49,148 bases of DNA from the NCBI GenBank assembly GCA_023700945.1, contig JAMPXY010000004.1, positions 1-49,148 on the forward strand, given 5' to 3'. This document shows, piece after piece, positions 28,080 to 35,724 of this stretch; the first letter of the stretch is position 1; each line of letters begins with the position of its first letter. This DNA comes from Alphaproteobacteria bacterium (GTDB lineage Bacteria > Pseudomonadota > Alphaproteobacteria > Micavibrionales > Micavibrionaceae). Made by a program: the position numbers and the translations under genes. The notes below the pieces were generated by a model. The model was not told where the DNA came from. It ran no database searches and worked only from the letters and a program-made list of their open reading frames with translations.

Positions 28080-28709
28080 ATGTTTTCTCATCTTGTTTTA
28101 CCGATGGCCGCTGCGCTGCTTTTAAGCACAGGAATAGCGTTTGCCGAAGATAACGCCGAGTCTTCACCGCCTGCGGCAACCAAGGAGGCCGACAAGCATT
28201 ACAGTCCACAAGAGGAAATTGATACCGATGGCGATGGTCAGGTCTCAGGGGCTGAGTCCGAGGCGTTCTCGCGTGAGCAATTTTCCAAAATTGATGCAGA
28301 TAAAGATGGCAAGCTTAGTCAGGGTGAGCTTGAGTCCTTCCATAAGGATCGTAAGGAAAACCGGGCTGAGGGTAAAGGCAAAGACAAAGCGCAAACTAAG
28401 GGTGATCAGATTCCTGCAGAGATGAAGGAAAAAATGAAAGCCCGGATGGAAGAGGAGCGCAAAGCCCGTGGGCCGATGATGGATACCGATGGTGATGGTG
28501 TCGTCAGTGAAGATGAATTCGTTGCTCATGGCCAGCAACGGCAAAACCGGATGGATGTTAACGGTGATGGCAATGTCACCAAAGAGGAAGTCATGGAAAT
28601 GCGTCAAAAAAGACGCGCCGAACATGAGCAAAGACGTCAGGATTTGCGGGACAAGGCTGGCGAAGGCCGTGAACGTCGTGGAGCCCCTGCTGAGACACCG
28701 GCAGAATAA
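28080..28709 (+). CDS. Exported EF-hand protein with four calcium-binding loops
   Basis: A 209-aa protein with a Sec signal peptide (MFSHLVLPMAAALLLSTGIAFAED). Four canonical 12-residue EF-hand loops are visible: DTDGDGQVSGAE (48-59), DADKDGKLSQGE (72-83), DTDGDGVVSEDE (135-146) and DVNGDGNVTKEE (159-170). A Lys/Glu-rich helical spacer separates the two pairs. The C-terminus is basic and Arg-rich. It should bind Ca2+ in the periplasm or outside the cell. AAAGGA precedes the ATG. It lies 29 bp upstream of an ECF sigma factor and is probably its operon partner. Confidence 0.88.
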   Translation: MFSHLVLPMAAALLLSTGIAFAEDNAESSPPAATKEADKHYSPQEEIDTDGDGQVSGAESEAFSREQFSKIDADKDGKLSQGELESFHKDRKENRAEGKGKDKAQTKGDQIPAEMKEKMKARMEEERKARGPMMDTDGDGVVSEDEFVAHGQQRQNRMDVNGDGNVTKEEVMEMRQKRRAEHEQRRQDLRDKAGEGRERRGAPAETPAE

Positions 28710-28738
28710 AAAGGTCGATATATAGCAGGACATCTTTC

Positions 28739-29320
28739 ATGGATGATACGGACGAAGGCCTGATGAGACGCATACAAAAGGGCGATCATCAGGCCTTTTC
28801 CTTACTGGTCAGGCGGCATAGTGCGCGTTTTTATGGACTAAGCTGGCGCTTGCTCGGGAATGAGGCTGAGGCTGAAGATGTGGTGCAGGATGCCTTTGTC
28901 AAATTATGGGCGCAGCCTGATTTATTTAAGGTCGATGCCGGAGCCCGCTTCACGACCTGGTTTTATCGCGTGGTCAGCAATATGGCGACTGACCGTCTGC
29001 GGGGACGCAAACGCTGGGCCGCGCCCGAGAGTATGGATATGCTGCCGGATCAGGCCAAACGGTCAGATCAGGTGCTGGAGGAGACTGAAATTCAAGAGAT
29101 GCTCGAGCAAGCGATCCGTAATTTGCCTGAGCGACAGAGGTTGGCCTTGACCTTGTGTTTTTATGAGGGTTTAAGCATCCGCGAAGCCAGTGTGGTTATG
29201 GATGCCGGTGAGAAAGCCATTGAGTCATTATTAATGAGGGCCAAAGCGGGACTCCGCACAGAACTGGCCAAGGGCGGCCTGATTGGCCCACGGGAGGAAC
29301 GTCATGAGCGAACAGCTTGA
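28739..29320 (+). CDS. ECF-type RNA polymerase sigma factor
   Basis: A 193-aa sigma-70 family member with region 2 (about residues 10-80: DHQAFSLLVRRHSARFYGLSWRLLGNEAEAEDVVQDAFVKLWAQ and FTTWFYRVVSNMATDRLRGRKR) and region 4 (about 120-175: IRNLPERQRLALTLCFYEGLSIREASVVMDAGEKAIESLLMRAKAGLR). Regions 1 and 3 are missing, as in ECF sigma factors. AGGA lies 8 nt before the ATG. It overlaps the next gene by 17 bp, which encodes a small one-TM protein that is its likely anti-sigma factor. The gene order resembles CnrH in CnrYXH-type systems. Confidence 0.9.
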   Translation: MDDTDEGLMRRIQKGDHQAFSLLVRRHSARFYGLSWRLLGNEAEAEDVVQDAFVKLWAQPDLFKVDAGARFTTWFYRVVSNMATDRLRGRKRWAAPESMDMLPDQAKRSDQVLEETEIQEMLEQAIRNLPERQRLALTLCFYEGLSIREASVVMDAGEKAIESLLMRAKAGLRTELAKGGLIGPREERHERTA

Positions 29321-29630
29321 TAAAGGACAGCTTGATATCGATGATCTTTTGGCCAGACGGGCCGAGGTGATGATGAAACCCGATCTCACTGAACGGATTA
29401 TTCATGCGGCGATGCGTACCCCGCAATCCACCTCGGGGCATGGGGCTTTTAGTGCTGTGGTCGCTGAATTGCTCTCCTGCTTCATACTGCCGCGTCCGGC
29501 CTTGTCGTTGGCAGTGTGTTTGCTGATCGGGGTAACGGGGGGGTGGTTGACGAATATATCTCCTTCGCCATCCTATGAATCTGATGACGTATTTGATTTG
29601 GTAGTGATCAATGAAGAGGGGTGGCTATGA
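29304..29630 (+). CDS. Putative one-TM anti-sigma factor (CnrY-like position)
   Basis: A 108-aa protein. I chose the ATG at 29304 (MSEQLDKGQLDIDDLL) because GGGAGGA lies just before it; the ORF-track start is 7 codons upstream. The N-terminal ~65 residues are cytosolic, with the acidic/amphipathic DIDDLLARRAEVMMKPDLTERIIHAAM that could embrace a sigma factor. One transmembrane helix follows (PALSLAVCLLIGVTGGWL) and a short acidic tail (SYESDDVFDLVVINEEGWL). Size, topology and position between an ECF sigma gene and a CnrX/CpxP-like gene support the anti-sigma assignment; sequence similarity alone does not. Confidence 0.65.
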   Translation: MSEQLDKGQLDIDDLLARRAEVMMKPDLTERIIHAAMRTPQSTSGHGAFSAVVAELLSCFILPRPALSLAVCLLIGVTGGWLTNISPSPSYESDDVFDLVVINEEGWL

Positions 29631-30133
29631 ACCGGAACCTTAAAATCGTGTTTACGCTCTCGTTGCTGCTGAATGTTATGCTGCTGGGGGCTGTGGCCAG
29701 CTGGGGTTATCGTTATCTGGCGGATCGTCCGGTGGCGATGGAACCGTTGAAGCCTGAACTGAGTCATGATATCGCCCGCCACATGGTTAAGGCCCGGCGT
29801 GAACACGAAAATTTGCATCAGGATTTAAAAGCCGCGCGGCAGGCTATGAATAAAGTGATGGCGGCTCAGAATTTCAGTGAAGCCGATTTTGCAGAGGCGG
29901 CGCAGAAAATTGATCAGGCCCAGCAAGCCCTCTATAAGGCGCGAAGCGAGGCTATGTTGAATATGGCCAAGAACATGTCCACCGAAGACCGTCAGCACAT
30001 GGCTCGCCAGATGGAGACCCGGGGGAAAGAGATCTCCGAGCGGCGCGGCAGTGGTGATAATGTTGACAGGTTGCGCGAGCGGCTTAAGGAAAGACGTCGC
30101 CAGCTCGAAAATAGCCCGCCCCCGGTGGAGTAA
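29627..30133 (+). CDS. CnrX/CpxP-like periplasmic sensor (metal-resistance/Spy-type fold)
   Basis: A 168-aa protein anchored by an N-terminal helix (IVFTLSLLLNVMLLGAVASWGYRYL) with a helical periplasmic domain. It shows LSHDIARHMVKARREHENLHQDLKAARQAMNKVMAAQNFSEADFAEAAQKIDQAQQALYKARSEAMLNMAKNMSTEDRQHMARQM, the helix-hairpin pattern of the CpxP/Spy/ZraP and Metal_resist group. Several His and a HMARQM segment could be metal ligands. The ATG overlaps the previous stop (ATGA) and GAGGGG is upstream. With its neighbours it forms a sigma/anti-sigma/periplasmic-sensor set. The signal sensed (metal, Ca2+ or envelope stress) cannot be read off. Confidence 0.78.
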   Translation: MNRNLKIVFTLSLLLNVMLLGAVASWGYRYLADRPVAMEPLKPELSHDIARHMVKARREHENLHQDLKAARQAMNKVMAAQNFSEADFAEAAQKIDQAQQALYKARSEAMLNMAKNMSTEDRQHMARQMETRGKEISERRGSGDNVDRLRERLKERRRQLENSPPPVE

Positions 30134-30180
30134 TTTCGCAGGATAAATCCGCAGCGCGGTGGCGTCAGCTGAGCCCATGC

Positions 30181-30714
30181 CTATTTTAAAGAGGGAAGCT
30201 TTGTTTCTGCAGGCGGTTTTGTGCTGTTCTGCCAGCGTGCATATAATTCGGCATAGGTTTCACGGCTGAGATGCTGCGCGATGTCCTGCACTTCGGCGAT
30301 GTAGCGGGGCATGCCCAGATGTTGGGAGTGGTTGTCAGGGTTCCACGCATTGCCATAGTAAAATAGCTTCTCTTGCGTCCCTTTTTGGATACAAAATACA
30401 GCTTCACGACCTGTAGCCATTAAAAAATCACTGGTTTCTGTTGAGAGCTCAAATTCTGCCGGATAGAGACCTGGATATTTTTGCGGGGATGATACTTTAA
30501 GCAATGCCTTGCCTGTCCCGGCATTCTGGTGTTCCAGGATCAGGCCTGAATCAAATTTTTCAAAGAGGGTTTGTATAGATTCTATCAGCGTATCGCGATA
30601 ATGATCACGGTTGGCCTGCATCAATTCAGCCGCCGATGCTTGCAAAAAACGATCGCCGGGAACGAAGTGTTCTGCATAATTTGTAAACAGGCGTGATAGT
30701 TTATATCTGATCAT
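30181..30714 (-). CDS. Hypothetical protein downstream of trhO
   Basis: A 177-aa soluble protein starting MIRYKLSRLFTNYAEHFVPGDRF, with no signal peptide or TM segment. A mixed alpha/beta pattern includes FDSGLILEHQNAGTGKALLKVSS and REAVFCIQKGTQEKLFYYGNAWNPDNHSQHLGMPRYIAEVQDIAQHL. It begins 2 bp after the trhO stop on the same strand, so it is the last gene of the oxyR-trhO unit. Not recognised. Confidence 0.65.
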   Translation of the reverse strand: MIRYKLSRLFTNYAEHFVPGDRFLQASAAELMQANRDHYRDTLIESIQTLFEKFDSGLILEHQNAGTGKALLKVSSPQKYPGLYPAEFELSTETSDFLMATGREAVFCIQKGTQEKLFYYGNAWNPDNHSQHLGMPRYIAEVQDIAQHLSRETYAELYARWQNSTKPPAETKLPSLK

Positions 30715-30716
30715 GA

Positions 30717-31490
30717 TTACCAGTTGGTGCGACCGGAACGCGCGCGGGCTTCTGATGTCACAGGCGCGTCGCCGGTTTCCTCAAGGCCATGGGTCAGGGC
30801 GACGCGGCGATCAAAGACGAAGCAGCTGCCGTGCCATTCGCTTTGCGCGGCGGGGATGTCTTCGAGATATTTCAGGATGCCACCTTTGAGGTGATAAACA
30901 TTTTCAAAGCCGTGCGCCTTCATGAAGGAAGAGGCCTTTTCGCAACGAATGCCGCCGGTGCAATACATCGCGATTTTTTTATGCTTGGCCGGATCAAGAT
31001 GCTCTTTGACGAATTGCGGGAACTCGCTGAAAATGGTGGTCATCGGGTCAATCGCCCCTGTGAACTGGCCCATCTTCACTTCAAAATGATTGCGGGTGTC
31101 GATCAGTACCACCTCAGGGTCGCGGATCAAATCGTTCCATTCCTGTGCCGATACATAGGTGCCGACCTGCCGGGTCGGGTCGGCCTCGGGGGCTTTCAGC
31201 GTGACGATTTCCTTTTTGAAATGGACTTTCATGCGCTCGAACGGTTTGTCGCTCGCGGTTGAATATTTGACTTCGCCCTGCCTCACGCCGAAGTTTTGAT
31301 CGAGGAAATTCATGATGGCGGTCATGGCGTCTTCAGAGGGCGAGCCGATGGTGCCGTTGATGCCCTCATGCGCCAGCAGAATGGTGCCGCAGATGCCGTT
31401 CTCAAGGCAAAACTGCTTCACCACCGGACGCAGGGTTTCGGCGTTCGGGATGCTGACAAAACGGTAAAGGGCACAGACGTTCCAGATCAT
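30717..31490 (-). CDS. trhO: tRNA uridine(34) 5-hydroxylase, rhodanese family
   Basis: Oxygen-dependent hydroxylation of U34 in a subset of tRNAs (formerly YceA). The start was moved 12 codons into the track ORF, to MIWNVCALYRFVSIPNAETLRPVV, where the family normally begins. The N-terminal domain has GICGTILLAHEGINGTIG; the rhodanese domain follows with VVLIDTRNHFEVKMGQFTGA and the active-site Cys loop MYCTGGIRCEKASSFMKAHGFENVYHLKGGILKYLED. The length of 257 aa is somewhat below some homologues. It lies 10 bp after oxyR on the same strand, and no strong ribosome-binding site is seen, so translation may be coupled to oxyR. Confidence 0.9.
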   Translation of the reverse strand: MIWNVCALYRFVSIPNAETLRPVVKQFCLENGICGTILLAHEGINGTIGSPSEDAMTAIMNFLDQNFGVRQGEVKYSTASDKPFERMKVHFKKEIVTLKAPEADPTRQVGTYVSAQEWNDLIRDPEVVLIDTRNHFEVKMGQFTGAIDPMTTIFSEFPQFVKEHLDPAKHKKIAMYCTGGIRCEKASSFMKAHGFENVYHLKGGILKYLEDIPAAQSEWHGSCFVFDRRVALTHGLEETGDAPVTSEARARSGRTNW

Positions 31491-31500
31491 GAATGCTGTT

Positions 31501-32397
31501 TTAGCGATCCTCGTGCATTTTGGCAATCATTTCACCCAGTGTCCGGAATTCGTTCTCGCGGGGGTGGCCGTGCCGCCAGACGAGGCCAATCTGGCGGCTG
31601 GGCTGGGGATTGGCAAAGCGCTGGATCATCACTCCCGGCGGCAGGGTTTGATGGCTGACCGCCATGGCCGGGAGCAAGGTCGCGCCGTAACCATGCTGTA
31701 CCATCTGGATCAGGGTCGCGAGGCTGGTCGCACCAAACGTGCGTTGCTGGCCGGTTTGCAGGCGACAGGCGGCCAGAGCGTGGTCGCGCAGGCAATGGCC
31801 ATCCTCAAGCAGCATGACATTATGTCGCGATAAATCGCTAAGGCTGGCCAGATCCTCGCGTAGCGGTTTGTTGCCGGGCATCGCAATCATAAACGGCTCC
31901 GACCACAGTTTCATCTGGGTGTTGCCGGGTGTGTCATAGGGAAAGGCCATCAACACCATGTCAAGTAAATGCTGATTTAATGCGGATAAAAGCTGCGCCG
32001 TTACATCTTCTTTTAACTGAAGCTCAAGCGCTGGAAATTGGGTCTGCAGCGCGGGCAACAGCGCAGGCAGCAGATAAGGGGCAATGGTCGGGATCACCCC
32101 GATCCGCAGCGTGCCGGTAAAGGGCGCCCTTTTCATTTGGGCCAGTTGTACGAAATCTTCGGCTCGCAGAACAATATCCCGGGCAGGTAACACCAGCTCC
32201 TGCCCCAGCGCGGTCAGGGCTACGGTACGCTTGGTCCGGGTGAATAAGGGCGCGCCGAGCAGGGTCTCCAGCGTGTGCAGGCCTTCGCTTAAAGTCGGCT
32301 GGGTGACGCAGCAGCGGGCGGCAGCCTTGCCAAAGGACAGGGTTTCGGCCACCGCGATGAAATATGTCAACTGACGCAGGGTCGGGATTTCAGCCAT
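31501..32397 (-). CDS. oxyR: LysR-family peroxide sensor OxyR
   Basis: A 298-aa LysR regulator. The N-terminal winged HTH reads LRQLTYFIAVAETLSFGKAAARCCVTQPTLSEGLHTLETLLGAPLF. The redox site in the effector domain is LLEDGHCLRDHALAACRL, with two Cys nine residues apart exactly as in E. coli OxyR (C199/C208). H2O2 would form a disulfide between them and activate transcription. The gene diverges from ahpC with a palindromic candidate operator between, the classic OxyR arrangement. trhO and a hypothetical gene follow on the same strand. Confidence 0.93.
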   Translation of the reverse strand: MAEIPTLRQLTYFIAVAETLSFGKAAARCCVTQPTLSEGLHTLETLLGAPLFTRTKRTVALTALGQELVLPARDIVLRAEDFVQLAQMKRAPFTGTLRIGVIPTIAPYLLPALLPALQTQFPALELQLKEDVTAQLLSALNQHLLDMVLMAFPYDTPGNTQMKLWSEPFMIAMPGNKPLREDLASLSDLSRHNVMLLEDGHCLRDHALAACRLQTGQQRTFGATSLATLIQMVQHGYGATLLPAMAVSHQTLPPGVMIQRFANPQPSRQIGLVWRHGHPRENEFRTLGEMIAKMHEDR

Positions 32398-32428
32398 GGA
32401 AATTTCCTATTAGTGCCCATGTTTATTA

Positions 32429-32443
32429 ATAGGAAAATCCTAT
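32429..32443 (+). promoter_or_regulatory. Candidate OxyR operator between oxyR and ahpC
   Basis: ATAG-N7-CTAT palindrome (ATAGGAAAATCCTAT), the half-site pattern of the OxyR consensus. Another CTAT lies at 32407-32410, about two helical turns away, but does not fit the standard N7 spacing. The palindrome is 31 bp from the oxyR start and about 90 bp from ahpC, suiting both autoregulation and activation. Confidence 0.6.
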
Positions 32444-32534
32444 TTAAATCAAGAAAATTCCGATTGGATTTTTGCGGTGCGAAAGCGCATGTTATGCCTG
32501 AATTTTCCCCCACTGCAACTGCTAGGAGTCCACT

Positions 32535-33104
32535 ATGCTCGGTATCGGCGACAAACTGCCTGAATTTTCCATCACAGGCGTCAAACCCAAATTCATGAAG
32601 CACGAAGAAAACGGTCAGTCCGCATTCGAAACCCTGACTCAGGAGAGTTTTGAAGGGAAGTGGAAGGTTCTGTTTTTCTGGCCGAAGGATTTCACTTTTG
32701 TCTGCCCGACGGAAATTGTCGAGTATTCTAAACTCAAAGGCGATCTTGAAGACCGCGATGCGGTGATTCTGGGCGGCAGCACCGACAACGAGTTCTGCAA
32801 GCTGGCCTGGCGCCGCGAGCACAAGGATTTGCACAATCTTGATATGTGGATGTTCGCCGATACCAACGGTTCGCTGGTGGATGGTCTGGGTGTGCGTGAC
32901 TACGAAGCCGGTGTCGCGCTGCGCGCAACTGTGATTGTCGATCCGCACAATGTGATCCAGCATATCTCGGTGAATAACCTCAACGTGGGCCGCAACCCCA
33001 AGGAAGCCCTGCGCATTCTGGACGCTTTGCAAACCGATGAACTGTGCCCATGCAACCGTCCGATCGGTGGCGATGTTATCGACCTGCAAAAAGCGGCGGC
33101 CTAA
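32535..33104 (+). CDS. ahpC: Alkyl hydroperoxide reductase AhpC (peroxiredoxin)
   Basis: A 189-aa 2-Cys peroxiredoxin that reduces H2O2, organic peroxides and peroxynitrite. The peroxidatic Cys57 is in FWPKDFTFVCPTE, and GGSTDNEFCKLAWRREH follows. The C-terminal DELCPCNR has two Cys (about 171 and 173) as in the mycobacterial-type AhpC that is recycled by AhpD rather than by AhpF. The next gene, 9 bp downstream, is ahpD, consistent with that. AGGAG is upstream. It is probably induced by OxyR from the divergent intergenic region. Confidence 0.95.
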   Translation: MLGIGDKLPEFSITGVKPKFMKHEENGQSAFETLTQESFEGKWKVLFFWPKDFTFVCPTEIVEYSKLKGDLEDRDAVILGGSTDNEFCKLAWRREHKDLHNLDMWMFADTNGSLVDGLGVRDYEAGVALRATVIVDPHNVIQHISVNNLNVGRNPKEALRILDALQTDELCPCNRPIGGDVIDLQKAAA

Positions 33105-33113
33105 GGTGTGATC

Positions 33114-33674
33114 ATGAGTATTGAAACCTTAAAAAACCAGCTGCCTGAGTATGCCAAGGATATCAAGCTGAACCTGTCGACACTGGCCGGAGAAGAACTT
33201 CTCACTGACCAGCAGAAATGGGGAAGCTTTTTATCCTGTGCGCTCGCGGGCGGTAATGAAACGGTGATTCAGGCGGTCCATGCCGAAGTCGCCACCCGTC
33301 TCAGTGCCGAAGCCTTGAATGCCGCCAAGGCGGCAGCGGCGATTATGGCGATGAACAATGTCTATTACAAGTTCACCGGCATGATTGAAAACCCGGAATA
33401 CCGCACCATGTCAGCCAAGCTGCGCATGAATGTGATCGCCAATCCCGGCGTCGACAAAGTCGATTTCGAATTGTGGTCGCTCGCGGTTTCGGCGCTCAAT
33501 GGCTGCCAGTTCTGCGTCAATGCCCATGAACCGATCCTGCTCAAGGGCGGTCTGAGCAAAGAGCAAGTGCAGGCGGCGGTGCGGATTGCGGCGGTGGTAC
33601 AGGCGACATCTTCCGTGCTGACAGGAGAAGCCGCCTTGCAAGGTACCCGTCCGGCGATGGCCAACGCCGCCTGA
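33114..33674 (+). CDS. ahpD: Alkyl hydroperoxidase AhpD
   Basis: A 186-aa all-alpha protein that reduces AhpC. The catalytic CxxC and proton-relay His are in [13 protein letters not shown] (C131, C134, H138), nearly the same numbering as in M. tuberculosis AhpD. The start was set to the ATG giving [22 protein letters not shown], which matches the family, rather than the GTG two codons earlier. AAGGTG lies upstream. It forms an ahpC-ahpD operon closed by a strong terminator. Confidence 0.95.
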   Translation: MSIETLKNQLPEYAKDIKLNLSTLAGEELLTDQQKWGSFLSCALAGGNETVIQAVHAEVATRLSAEALNAAKAAAAIMAMNNVYYKFTGMIENPEYRTMSAKLRMNVIANPGVDKVDFELWSLAVSALNGCQFCVNAHEPILLKGGLSKEQVQAAVRIAAVVQATSSVLTGEAALQGTRPAMANAA

Positions 33675-33704
33675 TTTTTCAAGAATGTTACCAATCGTTT
33701 TAGG

Positions 33705-33733
33705 AATCCCCCTGAATTTTCAGGGGGATTTTT
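33705..33733 (+). terminator. Rho-independent terminator of ahpCD
   Basis: Perfect 11-bp stem AATCCCCCTGA / TCAGGGGGATT with an ATTT loop, followed by TTTTTA, 31 bp after the ahpD stop. Confidence 0.92.
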
Positions 33734-33871
33734 ATATGGAGAGGCAGGGGGCCCAGACTTGACGGCTTAAAAATTTTTTCTAAATAAAATTTGAGGCCAC
33801 GCCTTTGCGGCGGCGGTTTTTTAAGAAAAATGATTGATGTTGTTTTCAGGTCTTGGGAAAGGAGAATGGCG

Positions 33872-34429
33872 ATGAGAACGACGAGTAATGCAGAACGGAC
33901 AGAGGATATTGCTACGGTCGGGGATATTGCGGCTTCACGGAAATGCCTGCTGTTCTACCCTGAAGAATATATCAAAATCATTTTGCGCAGCATGCAAAAT
34001 AGCCGGGTTGGCTGTGCGGGCGTGATAGATGATCAAGGGGCGCTGATCGGGATGTTGACCGAGCGTGAGATATTAAGGCGTATTTTTTCCTTGTTATCAG
34101 ACAAGACGATCGCTCAGGCCAATATCGGAAAATATATTGATGATCTGCGCGTGATGGATTTGATGATCTCGCATCCTGAAACGCTGGATAGCGATACCGA
34201 TATTGAAAAGGCCCTGCAATCAATGACGGATATGGGGTTTCGCTATATGCCGGTCGTCAGCCGCTTTAACCGCAAAGTGGCGCTGGGCTTTGTCGATGAA
34301 CGCGAGGTAGCCTTGCACGTGGCCCACCGTATGGAGCGCTTGCGGCGCGAGGCGGCGGAGAAGGAAACATTCTACCAGCAATTATGGCGCGAACCTTATG
34401 GTGCCGCCCCCGTTCAGGACTATACCTGA
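33872..34429 (+). CDS. CBS-domain-pair protein
   Basis: About 185 aa. The track ORF starts 27 codons upstream; I prefer the ATG at 33872 (MRTTSNAERTEDIATVGDI) because AAAGGAG is 7 nt before it. Two CBS motifs are visible: residues ~20-75 (MQNSRVGCAGVIDDQGALIGMLTEREILRRI) and ~105-165 (VMDLMISHPETLDSDTDIEKALQSMTDMGFRYMPVV...LGFVDEREVALHV). CBS pairs usually bind adenosyl nucleotides and signal energy or redox state. No effector domain is fused, so its partner is unknown. It is followed by its own terminator. Confidence 0.82.
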   Translation: MRTTSNAERTEDIATVGDIAASRKCLLFYPEEYIKIILRSMQNSRVGCAGVIDDQGALIGMLTEREILRRIFSLLSDKTIAQANIGKYIDDLRVMDLMISHPETLDSDTDIEKALQSMTDMGFRYMPVVSRFNRKVALGFVDEREVALHVAHRMERLRREAAEKETFYQQLWREPYGAAPVQDYT

Positions 34430-34435
34430 TCAAAC

Positions 34436-34480
34436 AAAGCCCCCTCCCCGTGTGACCGGGAGGGGGCTTTGATTGTTTTT
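34436..34480 (+). terminator. Rho-independent terminator after the CBS gene
   Basis: 13-bp stem AAAGCCCCCTCCC / GGGAGGGGGCTTT with a 9-nt loop, followed by a T-rich gattgttttt, beginning 7 bp after the CBS stop. Confidence 0.9.
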
Positions 34481-34530
34481 TTCAGTTATTCTTCTGAATG
34501 AGGCGAAGAATGCCCGCTTCGCGCCACGAG

Positions 34531-34562
34531 GAGATCCTTCGGGCTACGCCCTCAGGGTGACA
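34531..34562. repeat. Candidate REP-like palindromic repeat
   Basis: Imperfect hairpin CCTTCGGGC-TAC-GCCCTCAGG within gagatccttcgggctac...cagggtgaca. This general form (gagatCCTTCGG...CTCAGGatgaca) resembles intergenic palindromes I know from many bacterial genomes. Only one copy is seen here, so repeat status is unproven. Confidence 0.4.
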
Positions 34563-34627
34563 AGGATTTTGAATTACCAGACACACTCAAGGAGAAGCGT
34601 AATACCAATTTATTCTGACCTCATTGA

Positions 34628-35398
34628 TTATTGAATTTCATTCTTGTTTACTTTTAAAAATATTTTTTCGGGATTACCGGGTGGTTTTTGAGAGATATCT
34701 TTAGGCCAACCTCCTGCAATCACACCCTCTGCAGTAATGCCAAGGTCTATAGTTTCTCTATCAGTGCTGCGAACATATATCGATGCTTTTGCTGTATACT
34801 GCCTCTCTTTTATGTCAGTCACGTAAACTTCTATTGGTATTATAAGTGAGTCATTATAACTGCTTTTAGTTATTGCTAAGTGTGCAAGATTAATTTCATT
34901 CTCGAGCTCGCTAAGAGACATGTATTGGTTCGTGCCAACTGGTATTAAGCCGCTTTTTGAATGTTGCTTAGGCGGATTGTCATGAACCCTATGACCCCAG
35001 ATAGTCACAGGGGCAGAGCCTTTATTGAAGATATAAAAAATTTTATCTGAGCCACTATATTCCATGGTGATAACAGGTGTTGCTGTGAGTTCATAAGTAT
35101 CTCTCGATATTTTATTCTGCTGATAAGCCAATATAAATGTACACAAGATTGCTATTGCAGATATAACAACGGCAGAAATTGAAATTGCGTTAGCTTGTTT
35201 TGATAGCCGTATGGCCTCTGATTCACGCGCTGCTACTTGTTGATCTTTGTGTTCTTGTCTATTGCTAGCCTGTTCGCTTAACCAATGCTGCACCAGTAAT
35301 ATTTTCTTTTCGCCATAAACTCTTTTTGCCAAGCGTTCCCTGACCGCTTTCTCGCCTAATCGATCCAGTTCTATGTAAAAAGTATCATCGTCACTCAT
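34628..35398 (-). CDS. Hypothetical one-TM membrane protein, accessory-looking
   Basis: A 256-aa protein. Residues 1-70 are charged and cytosolic with a helical stretch (NRQEHKDQQVAARESEAIRLSKQ). One TM helix follows (ISISAVVISAIAILCTFILAY), then a ~160-residue beta-rich domain (ELTATPVITMEYSGSDKIFYIFNKGSAPVTIWGHRV). Codon use is visibly more AT-rich than in the neighbours, and palindromic repeats flank it, which suggests recent acquisition. No signal peptide and no close neighbour on the same strand. Function unknown. Confidence 0.7.
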   Translation of the reverse strand: MSDDDTFYIELDRLGEKAVRERLAKRVYGEKKILLVQHWLSEQASNRQEHKDQQVAARESEAIRLSKQANAISISAVVISAIAILCTFILAYQQNKISRDTYELTATPVITMEYSGSDKIFYIFNKGSAPVTIWGHRVHDNPPKQHSKSGLIPVGTNQYMSLSELENEINLAHLAITKSSYNDSLIIPIEVYVTDIKERQYTAKASIYVRSTDRETIDLGITAEGVIAGGWPKDISQKPPGNPEKIFLKVNKNEIQ

Positions 35399-35724
35399 TT
35401 TTCAGCTCTAATAATTTTAATAGAATTTGATATTGAGAAAATACCATGAAAGCATTGCGTGCAAAGATGTTTTTCAATAAGCCAATGTGGTTGGAGTAAA
35501 TCGAAGAGCTCTAAACCTCAGAGGATGTTTTTCAGGCGAGGCTCTTCAGGGTTATAATTATTTTTGAACCACGGGAGCATACAGATAAGAAAGAATAGCC
35601 CTATCCATTCGTGGTTTTTAGCCATGTGATGACTTCTTGCCTGTGCGGGCCCGACAAAAAAGTAAAACTGCAAAAGTTTTCCGTCATTCCCCGGATAAGC
35701 CGGGAAATGACGATGAAAGAAACT
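35399..35724. other. Intergenic region with inverted repeats
   Basis: A 326-bp gap between two minus-strand genes. It has an AACCACG ... CGTGGTT inverted repeat near 35574-35617 with a ~30-nt loop, and a second hairpin at 35681-35711. No ORF of note. The flanking of the AT-rich gene by such elements suggests a mobile or variable spot. Confidence 0.5.
35681..35711 (-). terminator. Hairpin after tetR (terminator or REP-like)
   Basis: CGTCATTCCCCGG / CCGGGAAATGACG with a 5-nt loop and one mismatch, 14 bp after the TetR stop on the minus strand. On that strand the stem is followed by GAAAACTTTTGC, a weak T-tract, so it may be a REP-type palindrome rather than a strict terminator. Confidence 0.5.

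Noticed and set aside
34531-35711. Palindromes as ends of an insertion sequence
   Set aside because: No transposase or matching terminal inverted repeats or target duplications; better described as REP-like or terminator hairpins.
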